Assembly (NCBI RefSeq): GCF_014649875.1
Contig: NZ_BMTW01000004.1
Location: 310,001-374,000, forward strand
Length of the DNA stretch: 64,000 bases
Direction of reading: 5' to 3'
DNA from: Streptomyces rubiginosohelvolus
GTDB lineage: Bacteria > Actinomycetota > Actinomycetes > Streptomycetales > Streptomycetaceae
The notes beneath the pieces are model-generated. The model made no database searches and had not been told where the DNA came from. It saw nothing but the letters and a program-made list of their open reading frames with translations. Made by a program: the position numbers and the translations under genes. Positions 1-8,098 of this stretch are shown in pieces (position 1 is the first letter of the stretch; each line of letters begins with the position of its first letter).

Positions 1-661
1 GTCGCTCGGGGTCTCGATCGCCAAGGCGGGGCCGGAGGAGGTCACGTTCACCGACGGCCGGGTGCTGCCCTGCCGGACGCTGATCTGGACCGCCGGGGTG
101 GCCGCGAGTCCGCTGGTGGCCACGCTCGGCGCGGAGACGGTACGCGGCCGGCTCGCCGTGACCCCGCAGATGCAACTGCCGGGCGCGGACGGGGTGTTCT
201 CGCTCGGCGACGCGGCCGCGGTGCCCGACCTGGCGAAGGGCGACGGGGCGGTCTGCCCGCCCACCGCACAGCACGCGATGCGCCAGGGCCGGGTGCTGGC
301 GGACAACCTGATCGCCTCGGTGCGCCACGAGCCGCTCAAGGACTACGTCCACAAGGACCTGGGGCTCGTCGTGGACCTCGGCGGCAAGGACGCCGTGTCC
401 AAGCCGCTGGGCATCGAGCTGCGCGGGCTGCCCGCGCAGGCGGTGGCCCGGGGCTACCACTGGTCGGCGCTGCGGACGAACGTGGCGAAGACCCGGGTCA
501 TGACGAACTGGATGCTGAACGCGGTCGCCGGTGACGACTTCGTACGGACCGGGTTCCAGTCCCGCAAGCCGGCGACGCTGCGGGACTTCGAGTACACGGA
601 CGTGTATCTGACGCCCGAACAGATCAAGGAGCACACGGCGGCGACGGTCATCAAGCACTGA
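1..661 (+). CDS. ndh: Type II NADH dehydrogenase (NDH-2), C-terminal part
   Basis: This is the 3' part of a gene entering from the left edge; the reading frame is open from base 2 and ends in TGA at 659-661. The visible 219 or so residues contain the second FAD-contact segment (VFSLGDAAAVPD, an Asp in a GD motif) followed by a PPTAQHAMRQG stretch, which is typical of single-subunit NADH:quinone oxidoreductases. The C-terminal tail (YHWSALRTNVAKTRV) is the amphipathic membrane-attachment region seen in the family. The enzyme passes electrons from NADH to menaquinone at the inner face of the membrane without pumping protons. The N-terminal FAD and NADH Rossmann folds lie outside the window. Confidence 0.85.
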   Translation, partial: SLGVSIAKAGPEEVTFTDGRVLPCRTLIWTAGVAASPLVATLGAETVRGRLAVTPQMQLPGADGVFSLGDAAAVPDLAKGDGAVCPPTAQHAMRQGRVLADNLIASVRHEPLKDYVHKDLGLVVDLGGKDAVSKPLGIELRGLPAQAVARGYHWSALRTNVAKTRVMTNWMLNAVAGDDFVRTGFQSRKPATLRDFEYTDVYLTPEQIKEHTAATVIKH

Positions 662-678
662 GCCGCCGGGCCCTCTAC

Positions 679-709
679 GAGCGCGCCCCTTCAGGAAAGG
701 GGCGCGCTC
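679..709. terminator. Hairpin terminator between convergent ndh and ligase genes
   Basis: A perfect 13-bp stem (GAGCGCGCCCCTT / AAGGGGCGCGCTC) with a 5-base loop lies 18 bases after the ndh stop. There is no U-run, as is usual for Streptomyces. It can act in both directions, and it overlaps the ligase stop codon at 708-710 on the other strand by two bases. Confidence 0.8.
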
Positions 710-2243
710 ACGGCTGCCGGGACAGCACCGTCTCCACGGTGTCCGCCTCCTGGGCGGTCTTGTCGTCGCGGTAGCGCAGGACGCGGGCGAACCGCAGGGT
801 GACCCCGGCGGGGTAGCGGGTGGAGCGCTGGAGTCCGTCGTAGGCGATCTCCACGACGAGTTCGGGGCGTACGGTGACGACATGGCCGTCGTCGTCGGTG
901 GCCAGCTCGCCCAGCTTCTCGGTCTGCCAGTCCAGCAGGGCGTCCGTGAGCCCCTTGAAGGTCTTCCCGAGCATCGCGAACGTACCGTCGGGGCGCCGTG
1001 CGCCCAGGTGCAGATTGGAGAGCTTGCCGGTGCGCCGGCCGCTGCCCCACTCGACGGCCAGCACCACCAGGTCCAGGGTGTGCACGGGCTTCACCTTCAG
1101 CCAGGACGCGCCCCGGCGGCCCGCGCTGTAGGCCGCGGCGAGGTCCTTGACGACGACGCCCTCGTGGCCGCGCTCCAGGGTGTCGGCGAGGAACGCGTCG
1201 GCCGCCGCGCGGGCCCCCGGGTCCGCCGCGTCGGGGACGAGGGTGCGGCGGACCCGGAGGTGCTCGGGGAGGAGCCGGGCCAGGGCCGCGTGGCGGTCGG
1301 TGAGGGACAGGTCGAGCAGGTCCTCGTCGTCGACGAGGAGCGCGTCGAAGAAGACCGGGACGACGGGCACGTGCGCCGCCGCCTCCGCCACGTCGCGCCG
1401 TGAGCCCACCCGGGAGGCGGTCTCCTGGAACGGCCGGGGTCTGCCGTCCTCCCCGAGGGCGATCACCTCGCCGTCCAGGATGAAGCGGCCGGCCGGAAGG
1501 GCGGCGACGGCGGCGGTCAGCTCGGGCAGCCGGTCGGTGATGTCGTCGAGGGTGCGGGTGTAGGCGCGGATCCGGTCGCCGTCGCGGTGGACCTGCACCC
1601 GGATGCCGTCGAGCTTCTCCTCGACCGCGCACGCGCCCAGTTTGCCGAGGGCCTCGCCGACCGAGGCGGCGGTGTGCGCCAGCATCGGCTGGACGGGCCG
1701 CCCGACCGTGAGCCGGAAGGCGGCGAGCGCCTCGGGCCCGTCCGCGAGGAGGACTCCGGCGACCTCCTGGAGCGATCCGGCGAGCATCACGGCGCGCCGG
1801 ACGTCGGCGGGCGGGGCGTCGGCGGCATGCGCCAGGGCGTCGGCGGCGACGGCGTCCAGGGCTCCCTGGCGTACCTCGCCGGTGAGCAGGGCCCGCAGGA
1901 AGCGCTGTTCGTCCTCGGTGGCGGCGGCGAACAGGGTGCGCAGGTGCTCCTTGCGCCGGGCCTGGGAGCCGGGTCCCGAGACGGCGGCGAGGGCGGTCAG
2001 CCCGGCGTCGACGCCGGTGACGGTGAGAGTGGGTTCCGCCGCGGGCTCCACCGGGTCGCCGAAAGACCGCCATCCCACTCCGATCCGGCCCTGGGGCAGC
2101 CGTCCGGCGAGGTACGGGATGACGACGGGGACGTCCTCGGGTCCGGCCCTCCGGAAGAGGCCGGCGAGGAGGGCCACCTTCTTGGACCGGGCGGAGGTGG
2201 CGGCGACCTCCAGGGACACCTGGGCGAGCTCGGCGAGCAGCAT
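708..2243 (-). CDS. ATP-dependent DNA ligase (LigB type)
   Basis: The 511-residue product has the layout of actinobacterial LigB: an N-terminal DNA-binding domain (about 1-180), the adenylation domain with motif I EEKLDGIR (nucleophile Lys210), FILDGEV as motif III, GHEGVVVKD as motif IV and SWLKVKP as motif V, then an OB-fold. It seals nicks using ATP, in contrast to the essential NAD-dependent LigA. Mycobacterial LigB has nearly the same length. The ATG at 2243 has no strong ribosome site in front of it, so the start is the least certain part. It converges on ndh with a shared terminator, and is read in the same direction as the membrane hydrolase gene upstream (83-base gap). Confidence 0.9.
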   Translation of the reverse strand: MLLAELAQVSLEVAATSARSKKVALLAGLFRRAGPEDVPVVIPYLAGRLPQGRIGVGWRSFGDPVEPAAEPTLTVTGVDAGLTALAAVSGPGSQARRKEHLRTLFAAATEDEQRFLRALLTGEVRQGALDAVAADALAHAADAPPADVRRAVMLAGSLQEVAGVLLADGPEALAAFRLTVGRPVQPMLAHTAASVGEALGKLGACAVEEKLDGIRVQVHRDGDRIRAYTRTLDDITDRLPELTAAVAALPAGRFILDGEVIALGEDGRPRPFQETASRVGSRRDVAEAAAHVPVVPVFFDALLVDDEDLLDLSLTDRHAALARLLPEHLRVRRTLVPDAADPGARAAADAFLADTLERGHEGVVVKDLAAAYSAGRRGASWLKVKPVHTLDLVVLAVEWGSGRRTGKLSNLHLGARRPDGTFAMLGKTFKGLTDALLDWQTEKLGELATDDDGHVVTVRPELVVEIAYDGLQRSTRYPAGVTLRFARVLRYRDDKTAQEADTVETVLSRQP

Positions 2244-2326
2244 GCGCCCATGGTGCTACGGGGCGGAGCGCGCCGCCCGCCGGAAGGACACCGGGCGCGC
2301 CGCCGGCCCGCCGCGCGCCGGGTACG

Positions 2327-3118
2327 TCATATGAAGTTGAGGGCGGCCGCCCCGCCCACTCCCCCGAGCACCATGAAGGCGGGCATCAGCACCTTGATCT
2401 CCACCCAGCTGCCGGCGCGGAAGCGCATGAACTTCGGCGGACCGAGCGGGTACCAGCGCTTGCCTCCGATCGGGAGGGGCCACAGGACCGGGCAGCCGGA
2501 GACGGTCAGGGCGTCGCCGATGTCGTGGACGAGGGCGCCGAGCACGATGGGCAGGCCGAGCCACATGTACTCCTGGCCGGGGGCGTCGAACAGCCAGTCG
2601 GCGCCGTTGCCGGGCTTGGCGAGGACGCCCGCGAGGATCCAGGCACTGGTCGCGCCGAGCAGCCAGACGAGCACGTCGCTGGAGACCCTGGCCGCCCGCC
2701 AGAGCAGGCCCTCCACGGCGAGCACCAGGTGGACGAAGAGGATCGCGAGGACCCCCCAGCGCCCTCCGGCGACCGCGGCGAAGGAGCAGCCTGCCCCCAT
2801 CAGCACCGCGAAGAACCAGGTGTGGGTGAGGGTGCGGTGGCCGCCGCTGCGGCGGGGGTCCGCGGTGCTCTTCGTGGCCTTGTAGACGGCGTAGGAGAGC
2901 TTGTCGGTGATCTCGCAGAGGGCCTTGGATATCGGTCCGAAGGCGCGCGAGATGGTCGCGGCCTTGTGGTCGAGGTCGGGGGCGAGCGCCGCTCCGGCGC
3001 AGATCAGCGCCCCGACGACGAGGACCGGCCAGGGCATCGTGTGGCCCGCGGCGGCGGCCGCCGCGCCCACCCCCAGCCAGGCCGCTGCCCCTGACAGAGA
3101 GTGTGCCGGTCCCATCAT
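2327..3118 (-). CDS. YdjM/DUF457-like membrane-bound metal-dependent hydrolase
   Basis: The 263-residue product begins with a hydrophobic region carrying an early His-Ser (GPAHSLSG), followed by PDLDHK near residue 49 and GGHRTLTHT near residue 93. These His/Asp clusters define the LexA-regulated YdjM family of putative membrane hydrolases. Several further membrane segments follow, and a PLGPPKF motif lies near the C-terminus. The substrate is unknown for the family. Two adjacent ATG codons (3118 and 3115) are equally possible starts. It is divergent from the helicase gene (137 bases between starts), and the sequence shows no clear LexA box in that gap. Confidence 0.75.
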   Translation of the reverse strand: MMGPAHSLSGAAAWLGVGAAAAAAGHTMPWPVLVVGALICAGAALAPDLDHKAATISRAFGPISKALCEITDKLSYAVYKATKSTADPRRSGGHRTLTHTWFFAVLMGAGCSFAAVAGGRWGVLAILFVHLVLAVEGLLWRAARVSSDVLVWLLGATSAWILAGVLAKPGNGADWLFDAPGQEYMWLGLPIVLGALVHDIGDALTVSGCPVLWPLPIGGKRWYPLGPPKFMRFRAGSWVEIKVLMPAFMVLGGVGGAAALNFI

Positions 3119-3255
3119 GGTCTGTCCCGCCCCCAGTGGTTCGTACGCCCATCACCGGTACGGTGCGGGCAGGTTGAGACCGCAGCGTATCGCCCATGAT
3201 CTTGGTCGCGTCGGCCGGTTCCCTCATCCGGCCGGAAGACAGGCAAGATGGGGGC

Positions 3256-5769
3256 GTGACCCTCATCGACCAGCTTCCCCAGACAGCCGACCCTGACGCC
3301 CTCTTCGAGGCTTTTTCCTCATGGACCGAGAGCCAGGGCATCACGATGTACCCGGCTCAGGAGGAGGCGCTGATCGAGGTGGTCTCCGGGGCGAACGTGA
3401 TCCTGTCCACCCCGACCGGCTCGGGCAAGAGCCTGGTGGCGGCGGGCGCGCACTTCACGGCGCTGGCGCAGGACAAGGTCACCTTCTACACGGCTCCGAT
3501 CAAGGCGCTGGTGTCGGAGAAGTTCTTCGACCTGTGCAAGCTCTTCGGCACCGAGAACGTCGGCATGCTGACCGGTGACGCCTCGGTCAACGCGGACGCC
3601 CCGGTGATCTGCTGTACGGCCGAGGTGCTGGCCTCCATCGCGCTGCGCGACGGGAAGTACGCCGACATCGGCCAGGTCGTGATGGACGAGTTCCACTTCT
3701 ACGCGGAGCCGGACCGGGGCTGGGCCTGGCAGATTCCGCTGCTGGAGCTGCCGCAGGCGCAGTTCGTGCTGATGTCGGCGACGCTCGGCGACGTCTCGAT
3801 GTTCGAGAAGGACCTGACCCGCCGTACCGGCCGCCCCACCTCCGTGGTGCGCTCGGCGACCCGCCCGGTGCCGCTGAGCTACGAGTACCGCTTCACGCCG
3901 ATCACCGAGACGCTGACCGAGCTGCTGGACACCCGGCAGTCGCCGGTCTACATCGTGCACTTCACGCAGGCGGCGGCCGTCGAGCGGGCGCAGTCGCTGA
4001 TGAGCATCAACATGTGCACGAAGGAGGAGAAGGAGAAGATCGCCGATCTGATCGGCAGCTTCCGCTTCACCACCAAGTTCGGCCAGAACCTCTCCCGTTA
4101 CGTACGCCACGGGATCGGGGTACACCACGCGGGGATGCTGCCGAAGTACCGCCGACTGGTGGAGAAGCTGGCCCAGGCGGGGCTGCTGAAGGTGATCTGC
4201 GGGACGGACACGCTCGGCGTCGGCGTCAACGTCCCCATCCGTACGGTGCTGTTCACGGCGCTCACCAAGTACGACGGGAACCGGGTGCGGACCCTGCGGG
4301 CGCGGGAGTTCCACCAGATCGCCGGGCGGGCCGGGCGGGCCGGGTTCGACACGGCGGGCTTCGTCGTGGCGCAGGCCCCCGAGCACGTCATCGAGAACGA
4401 GAAGGCCGTCAAGAAGGCGGGCGACGACCCGAAGAAGAAGCGCAAGGTGGTCCGCAAGAAGGCTCCGGAGGGCTTCGTCGCCTGGTCGGAGACCACCTTC
4501 GACAAGCTGATCACCTCGGACCCGGAGCCGCTGAACTCGCGCTTCCGGGTCACCCACACCATGCTGCTCGCGGTCATCGCCCGGCCGGGCAACGCCTTCG
4601 AGGCGATGCGGCATCTGCTGGAGGACAACCACGAGCCGCGCCGGGCGCAGCTGCGGCACATCCGGCGGGCTATCGCCATCTACCGTTCGCTGCTGGACGG
4701 CGGGGTGGTGGAGCAGTTGGAGACTCCGGACGCCGAGGGCCGGATCGTGCGGCTGACGGTCGACCTCCAGCAGGACTTCGCGCTGAACCAGCCGCTGTCC
4801 ACGTTCGCGCTGGCCGCGTTCGACCTGCTGGACGCCGAATCGCCTTCGTACGCGCTGGACATGGTCTCGGTCGTCGAGTCGACGCTGGACGATCCCCGGC
4901 AGATCCTGGCCGCCCAGCAGAACAAGGCGCGCGGCGAGGCCGTGGGGCAGATGAAGGCGGACGGGGTCGAGTACGAGGAGCGGATGGAGCGGCTCCAGGA
5001 GGTCACCTACCCCAAGCCGCTGAGCGAGCTGCTGTGGCACGCGTACGACGTGTACCGCACGAGCCACCCGTGGGTGAACGACCACCCGGTGTCGCCGAAG
5101 TCGGTGATCCGGGACATGTACGAGCGGGCCATGACCTTCACGGAGTTCACCTCGCACTACGAGCTGGCCCGGACCGAGGGCATCGTGCTGCGGTATCTGG
5201 CGAGCGCGTACAAGGCGCTGGAGCACACGATCCCGGACGACGTGAAGTCGGAGGACCTCCAGGACCTGATCTCCTGGCTGGGCGAGATGGTGCGTCAGGT
5301 GGACTCCAGCCTGCTGGACGAGTGGGAGCAGCTGGCCAATCCCGAGGTGGAGACGGCCGAGCAGGCGCAGGAGAAGGCGGACGAGGTCAAGCCGGTCACG
5401 GCGAACCCGCGTGCCTTCCGGGTGCTCGTGCGCAACGCGATGTTCCGCCGGGTGGAACTGGCCGCGCTGGACCGGGCCGGTGCCCTGGGCGAGCTGGACG
5501 GCGAGTCCGGGTGGGACGAGGACGCGTGGGGCGAGGCCCTGGACGCGTACTGGGACGCGCACGAGGAGATCGGGACCGGTCCGGACGCGCGGGGCCCGAA
5601 GCTGCTGAAGATCGAGGAGGACCCGGCGCACGGGCTGTGGCGGGTCTGGCAGGCGTTCGCCGACCCGGCGGGCGATCATGACTGGGGCATCAAGGCCGAG
5701 GTGGACCTCGCGGCGTCCGACGAGGAGGGCCGGGCGGTCGTCCGGGTCACCGAGGTCGGCCAGCTGTGA
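3256..5769 (+). CDS. Ski2/Mtr4-type DEAD/DEAH-box RNA helicase
   Basis: An 837-residue superfamily 2 helicase. Walker A is TPTGSGKS at 52-59, the DEAD-box variant is DEFH at 145-148, motif III is SAT at 175-177, and motif VI is QIAGRAGRAGF near 354. I start it at GTG 3256 because the protein then begins TLIDQLPQT, the usual start I recall for Streptomyces homologues; an in-frame ATG at 3196 would add 20 residues of unlikely composition. Behind motif VI comes a basic insert (3-Lys, Arg, Lys run at 4429-4449), then a helical C-terminal half resembling Ski2-like proteins. It probably unwinds structured RNA or RNA-DNA hybrids. The thioesterase gene follows 34 bases later and may be cotranscribed. 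Confidence 0.88.
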   Translation: MTLIDQLPQTADPDALFEAFSSWTESQGITMYPAQEEALIEVVSGANVILSTPTGSGKSLVAAGAHFTALAQDKVTFYTAPIKALVSEKFFDLCKLFGTENVGMLTGDASVNADAPVICCTAEVLASIALRDGKYADIGQVVMDEFHFYAEPDRGWAWQIPLLELPQAQFVLMSATLGDVSMFEKDLTRRTGRPTSVVRSATRPVPLSYEYRFTPITETLTELLDTRQSPVYIVHFTQAAAVERAQSLMSINMCTKEEKEKIADLIGSFRFTTKFGQNLSRYVRHGIGVHHAGMLPKYRRLVEKLAQAGLLKVICGTDTLGVGVNVPIRTVLFTALTKYDGNRVRTLRAREFHQIAGRAGRAGFDTAGFVVAQAPEHVIENEKAVKKAGDDPKKKRKVVRKKAPEGFVAWSETTFDKLITSDPEPLNSRFRVTHTMLLAVIARPGNAFEAMRHLLEDNHEPRRAQLRHIRRAIAIYRSLLDGGVVEQLETPDAEGRIVRLTVDLQQDFALNQPLSTFALAAFDLLDAESPSYALDMVSVVESTLDDPRQILAAQQNKARGEAVGQMKADGVEYEERMERLQEVTYPKPLSELLWHAYDVYRTSHPWVNDHPVSPKSVIRDMYERAMTFTEFTSHYELARTEGIVLRYLASAYKALEHTIPDDVKSEDLQDLISWLGEMVRQVDSSLLDEWEQLANPEVETAEQAQEKADEVKPVTANPRAFRVLVRNAMFRRVELAALDRAGALGELDGESGWDEDAWGEALDAYWDAHEEIGTGPDARGPKLLKIEEDPAHGLWRVWQAFADPAGDHDWGIKAEVDLAASDEEGRAVVRVTEVGQL

Positions 5770-5803
5770 ACCGGACTCCGACGCGCAAGGGGAGAGGTAC
5801 GGC

Positions 5804-6679
5804 ATGACGAACCCGGCCGAGCATCTGGTCGATCTTCTCGACCTGGAGCCGATCGAGGTCAACATCTTCCGGGGCCGCAGCCCGGAGGAGTCCCTGCAGC
5901 GGGTCTTCGGCGGGCAGGTCGCGGGCCAGGCGCTGGTGGCGGCGGGCCGGACGACCGACGGGGAGCGGCCGGTGCACTCGCTGCACGCCTACTTCCTGCG
6001 GCCGGGGCGTCCCGGGGTGCCGATCGTCTACCAGGTGGAGCGGGTCCGGGACGGCCGGTCCTTCACCACCCGGCGGGTGACGGCGGTCCAGGAGGGCCGG
6101 ACGATCTTCAACCTGACGGCGTCCTTCCACCGCCCCGAGGAGGCGGGCTTCGAGCACCAGCTGCCGCCCGCCCGGATCGTCCCGGACCCGGAGGAGCTGC
6201 CGACGGTCGCCGAGGAGGTGCGCGAGCACCTGGGCGCGCTGCCGGAGGCGCTGGAGCGGATGGCCCGCCGCCAGCCCTTCGACATCCGGTACGTCGACCG
6301 GCTGCGCTGGACGAAGGACGAGATCCAGGACGCCGATCCGCGCAGCGCGGTGTGGATGCGGGCGGTGGGCCCGCTGGGGGACGACCCGCTGGTGCACACC
6401 TGCGCGCTGACGTACGCGAGCGACATGACGCTGCTGGACGCGGTCCGCATCCCGGTGGAGCCGCTGTGGGGTCCGCGGGGCTTCGACATGGCGTCCCTGG
6501 ACCACGCCATGTGGTTCCACCGGCCGTTCCGGGCGGACGAGTGGTTCCTGTACGACCAGGAGTCGCCGATCGCGACGGGCGGCCGGGGCCTGGCGCGGGG
6601 CCGGATCTACGACCGTTCGGGGCAGCTGCTGGTGTCGGTGGTGCAGGAGGGGCTTTTCCGGCGGCTGGCGAGCGACTAG
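5804..6679 (+). CDS. tesB: Acyl-CoA thioesterase II (TesB)
   Basis: The 291-residue double hot-dog protein hydrolyses acyl-CoA to free fatty acid and CoA in the cytoplasm. Family markers are RVFGGQVAGQAL near residue 32, SLHAYFLRPG in the first hot-dog, and SLDHAMWFHRPFRADEW followed by GRGLARGRIYDRSGQLLVSVVQEGL in the second; the Asp, Thr/Ser and Gln of the catalytic network fall in these regions. The start at ATG 5804 is set by the ribosome site AAGGGGAGAGG at 5788-5798; the open frame continues upstream into the helicase gene but without a site. It converges on the DUF6011 gene. Confidence 0.92.
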   Translation: MTNPAEHLVDLLDLEPIEVNIFRGRSPEESLQRVFGGQVAGQALVAAGRTTDGERPVHSLHAYFLRPGRPGVPIVYQVERVRDGRSFTTRRVTAVQEGRTIFNLTASFHRPEEAGFEHQLPPARIVPDPEELPTVAEEVREHLGALPEALERMARRQPFDIRYVDRLRWTKDEIQDADPRSAVWMRAVGPLGDDPLVHTCALTYASDMTLLDAVRIPVEPLWGPRGFDMASLDHAMWFHRPFRADEWFLYDQESPIATGGRGLARGRIYDRSGQLLVSVVQEGLFRRLASD

Positions 6680-6688
6680 AACAGCCTT

Positions 6689-6985
6689 TTACGTGCCCGG
6701 CAGCGGGTCCTGGTCGACCTCGTGGCGGCGGGTGCGGATGTCCGGCGGCGCCGGGTGCAGCTTGGCGTCGCAGGACGGGCCGAGGCCGGCCCGCCGCGAG
6801 TCGGTCCCGGTCAGGGGGCGGCCGCAGAGCCGGCAGCGGACGAGGCGGCGGCCCTCCGGCGTCCCGTCGTCGGTGGCCTGCTCCTCGCGGACCGCTTCGT
6901 CGGCCCCGGGCAGGGGTTCGGGGAAGGCATCGGGTGTGTCCACCCCTCGATGATCGCAGGCCGGGCGGGCCGGGGCCCGCGGCAT
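6689..6985 (-). CDS. Small DUF6011-like zinc-ribbon protein
   Basis: A 98-residue protein with one recognisable element, CRLCGRPLTG...RRAGLGPSCDAKL, a four-ligand type Cys motif (CxxC with a later GxGPxC) that matches the small DUF6011 proteins common in actinobacteria. Only three cysteines are obvious, so metal binding is a guess. The ATG at 6985 is preceded by GGGAG five bases away; a GTG at 6943 is the alternative. It converges on tesB with only nine bases between stops and no hairpin. No function can be given. Confidence 0.6.
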   Translation of the reverse strand: MPRAPARPACDHRGVDTPDAFPEPLPGADEAVREEQATDDGTPEGRRLVRCRLCGRPLTGTDSRRAGLGPSCDAKLHPAPPDIRTRRHEVDQDPLPGT

Positions 6986-7116
6986 CGGTCTCCCGGCCCG
7001 GACGGATGACCGCCGGTTTGCCGAACCGTGCCGGGGCCGCGTTACTGGAATGAGCCCCGGACCGCCTGCCGGGCACAGCTCCGTGCGACGGGGCCGGGAG
7101 CCGCGGAGGTGCCGGG

Positions 7117-8076
7117 ATGGACATGATCCACATCCGCGCGGTGAGCCCGCCGGACCTGACCGACGAGGTCGTCGGCCTGCTCTCGGACGACCCGTGCGTC
7201 CTCAACCTGATCGTCCAGCGCGACGCCGCGCGCCGCCCCGACGGCGACGCCATCGCCTGCGACGTACTGACGGGGGCGGCCAACGACGTGCTGCACCGGC
7301 TGCGCGCCGTCCACCTCGACCGGCGAGGCTCCCTCGTCATCGAACCCGTCGACATGGCCTTCTCCGGTGCGGCCACCGAGGGCGGGCAGCGCGCGCTGGG
7401 GCCGCTGAGCCGGGCGCCGGTCTGGGAACAGGTCGAGGCACGCATCAGATCCGGGGGCCGGTATCCGCCGAGCTTCTACCTCTACCTGGTCATCGCCGGT
7501 CTGATCGGTTCGGTCGGCATCGTCACCAACTCGCAGATCCTGATCGTCGGGGCGATGGTCGTCGGGCCGGAGTACGGGGCCATCGTCAGCGTGGCGCTGG
7601 GGATCGACCGCGGCCACCGGTCCATGGTGCGCGGCGGACTGGCCGCCCTGGGCGTCGGCTTCCTCCTCACCATCGTGGTCACCTTCCTCTTCGCCCTCCT
7701 CATCCGCGGTTTCGGGCTGGAGTCTGAGGCGTTCGACCGGGGGCTGCGCCCCGTCTCCAACCTCATCAACACACCGAACTTCTTCTCCGTCGCCGTCGCC
7801 ACCCTGGCCGGGATCGTCGGGATCGTGTCGCTCACCGAGGCCAGGACCAGCGCTCTGCTCGGGGTGTTCATCTCCGTGACGACGATCCCGGCCGCCGCGG
7901 ACATCGCCGTCTCGTCGGCGTTCACCAGCTGGTCCGATGTGCGGGGCTCGGCCATCCAGCTCGTCGTGAACATCCTCGTGCTGATCGTGGTGGGCACGGC
8001 CGCGCTCAAGGCCCAGCGCGCGATCTGGCAGCGGATCCGCCTGCGCCGCGACCGCCGACTCGCCGAGAACGCCTGA
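7117..8076 (+). CDS. DUF389 family membrane protein
   Basis: The 319-residue protein has a soluble N-terminal domain of about 110 residues (MDMIHIRAVSPPDLTDEVV...) followed by roughly five to six membrane segments starting at FYLYLVIAGLIGSVGIVTNSQILIVGAMVVGPEYGA; the PSFYLYLVIAG and VGAMVVGPEY motifs are diagnostic of DUF389. The biochemical role of the family is not known. A strong ribosome site, GGAGGT at 7105-7110, is placed six bases before the ATG. A DUF2252 gene follows after 22 bases and a ClC-type gene after that, so the three may be one transcript. Confidence 0.85.
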   Translation: MDMIHIRAVSPPDLTDEVVGLLSDDPCVLNLIVQRDAARRPDGDAIACDVLTGAANDVLHRLRAVHLDRRGSLVIEPVDMAFSGAATEGGQRALGPLSRAPVWEQVEARIRSGGRYPPSFYLYLVIAGLIGSVGIVTNSQILIVGAMVVGPEYGAIVSVALGIDRGHRSMVRGGLAALGVGFLLTIVVTFLFALLIRGFGLESEAFDRGLRPVSNLINTPNFFSVAVATLAGIVGIVSLTEARTSALLGVFISVTTIPAAADIAVSSAFTSWSDVRGSAIQLVVNILVLIVVGTAALKAQRAIWQRIRLRRDRRLAENA

Positions 8077-8098
8077 GGAACACCGGAAGGAGCCATCC

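Noticed and set aside
4429..4449. Nuclear localisation signal in the helicase
   Set aside because: The match to a viral signal is exact but meaningless in a bacterium; reported only as a curiosity.
4014..5681. 555-residue frame on the plus strand within the helicase
   Set aside because: Second frame of the helicase, made of Gly/Arg/Ala repeats without motifs.
3319..5865. 848-residue open frame on the minus strand
   Set aside because: It lies antisense to the helicase, has Arg/His/Leu-biased composition from reversed codons and no family motif; the helicase has complete motifs.
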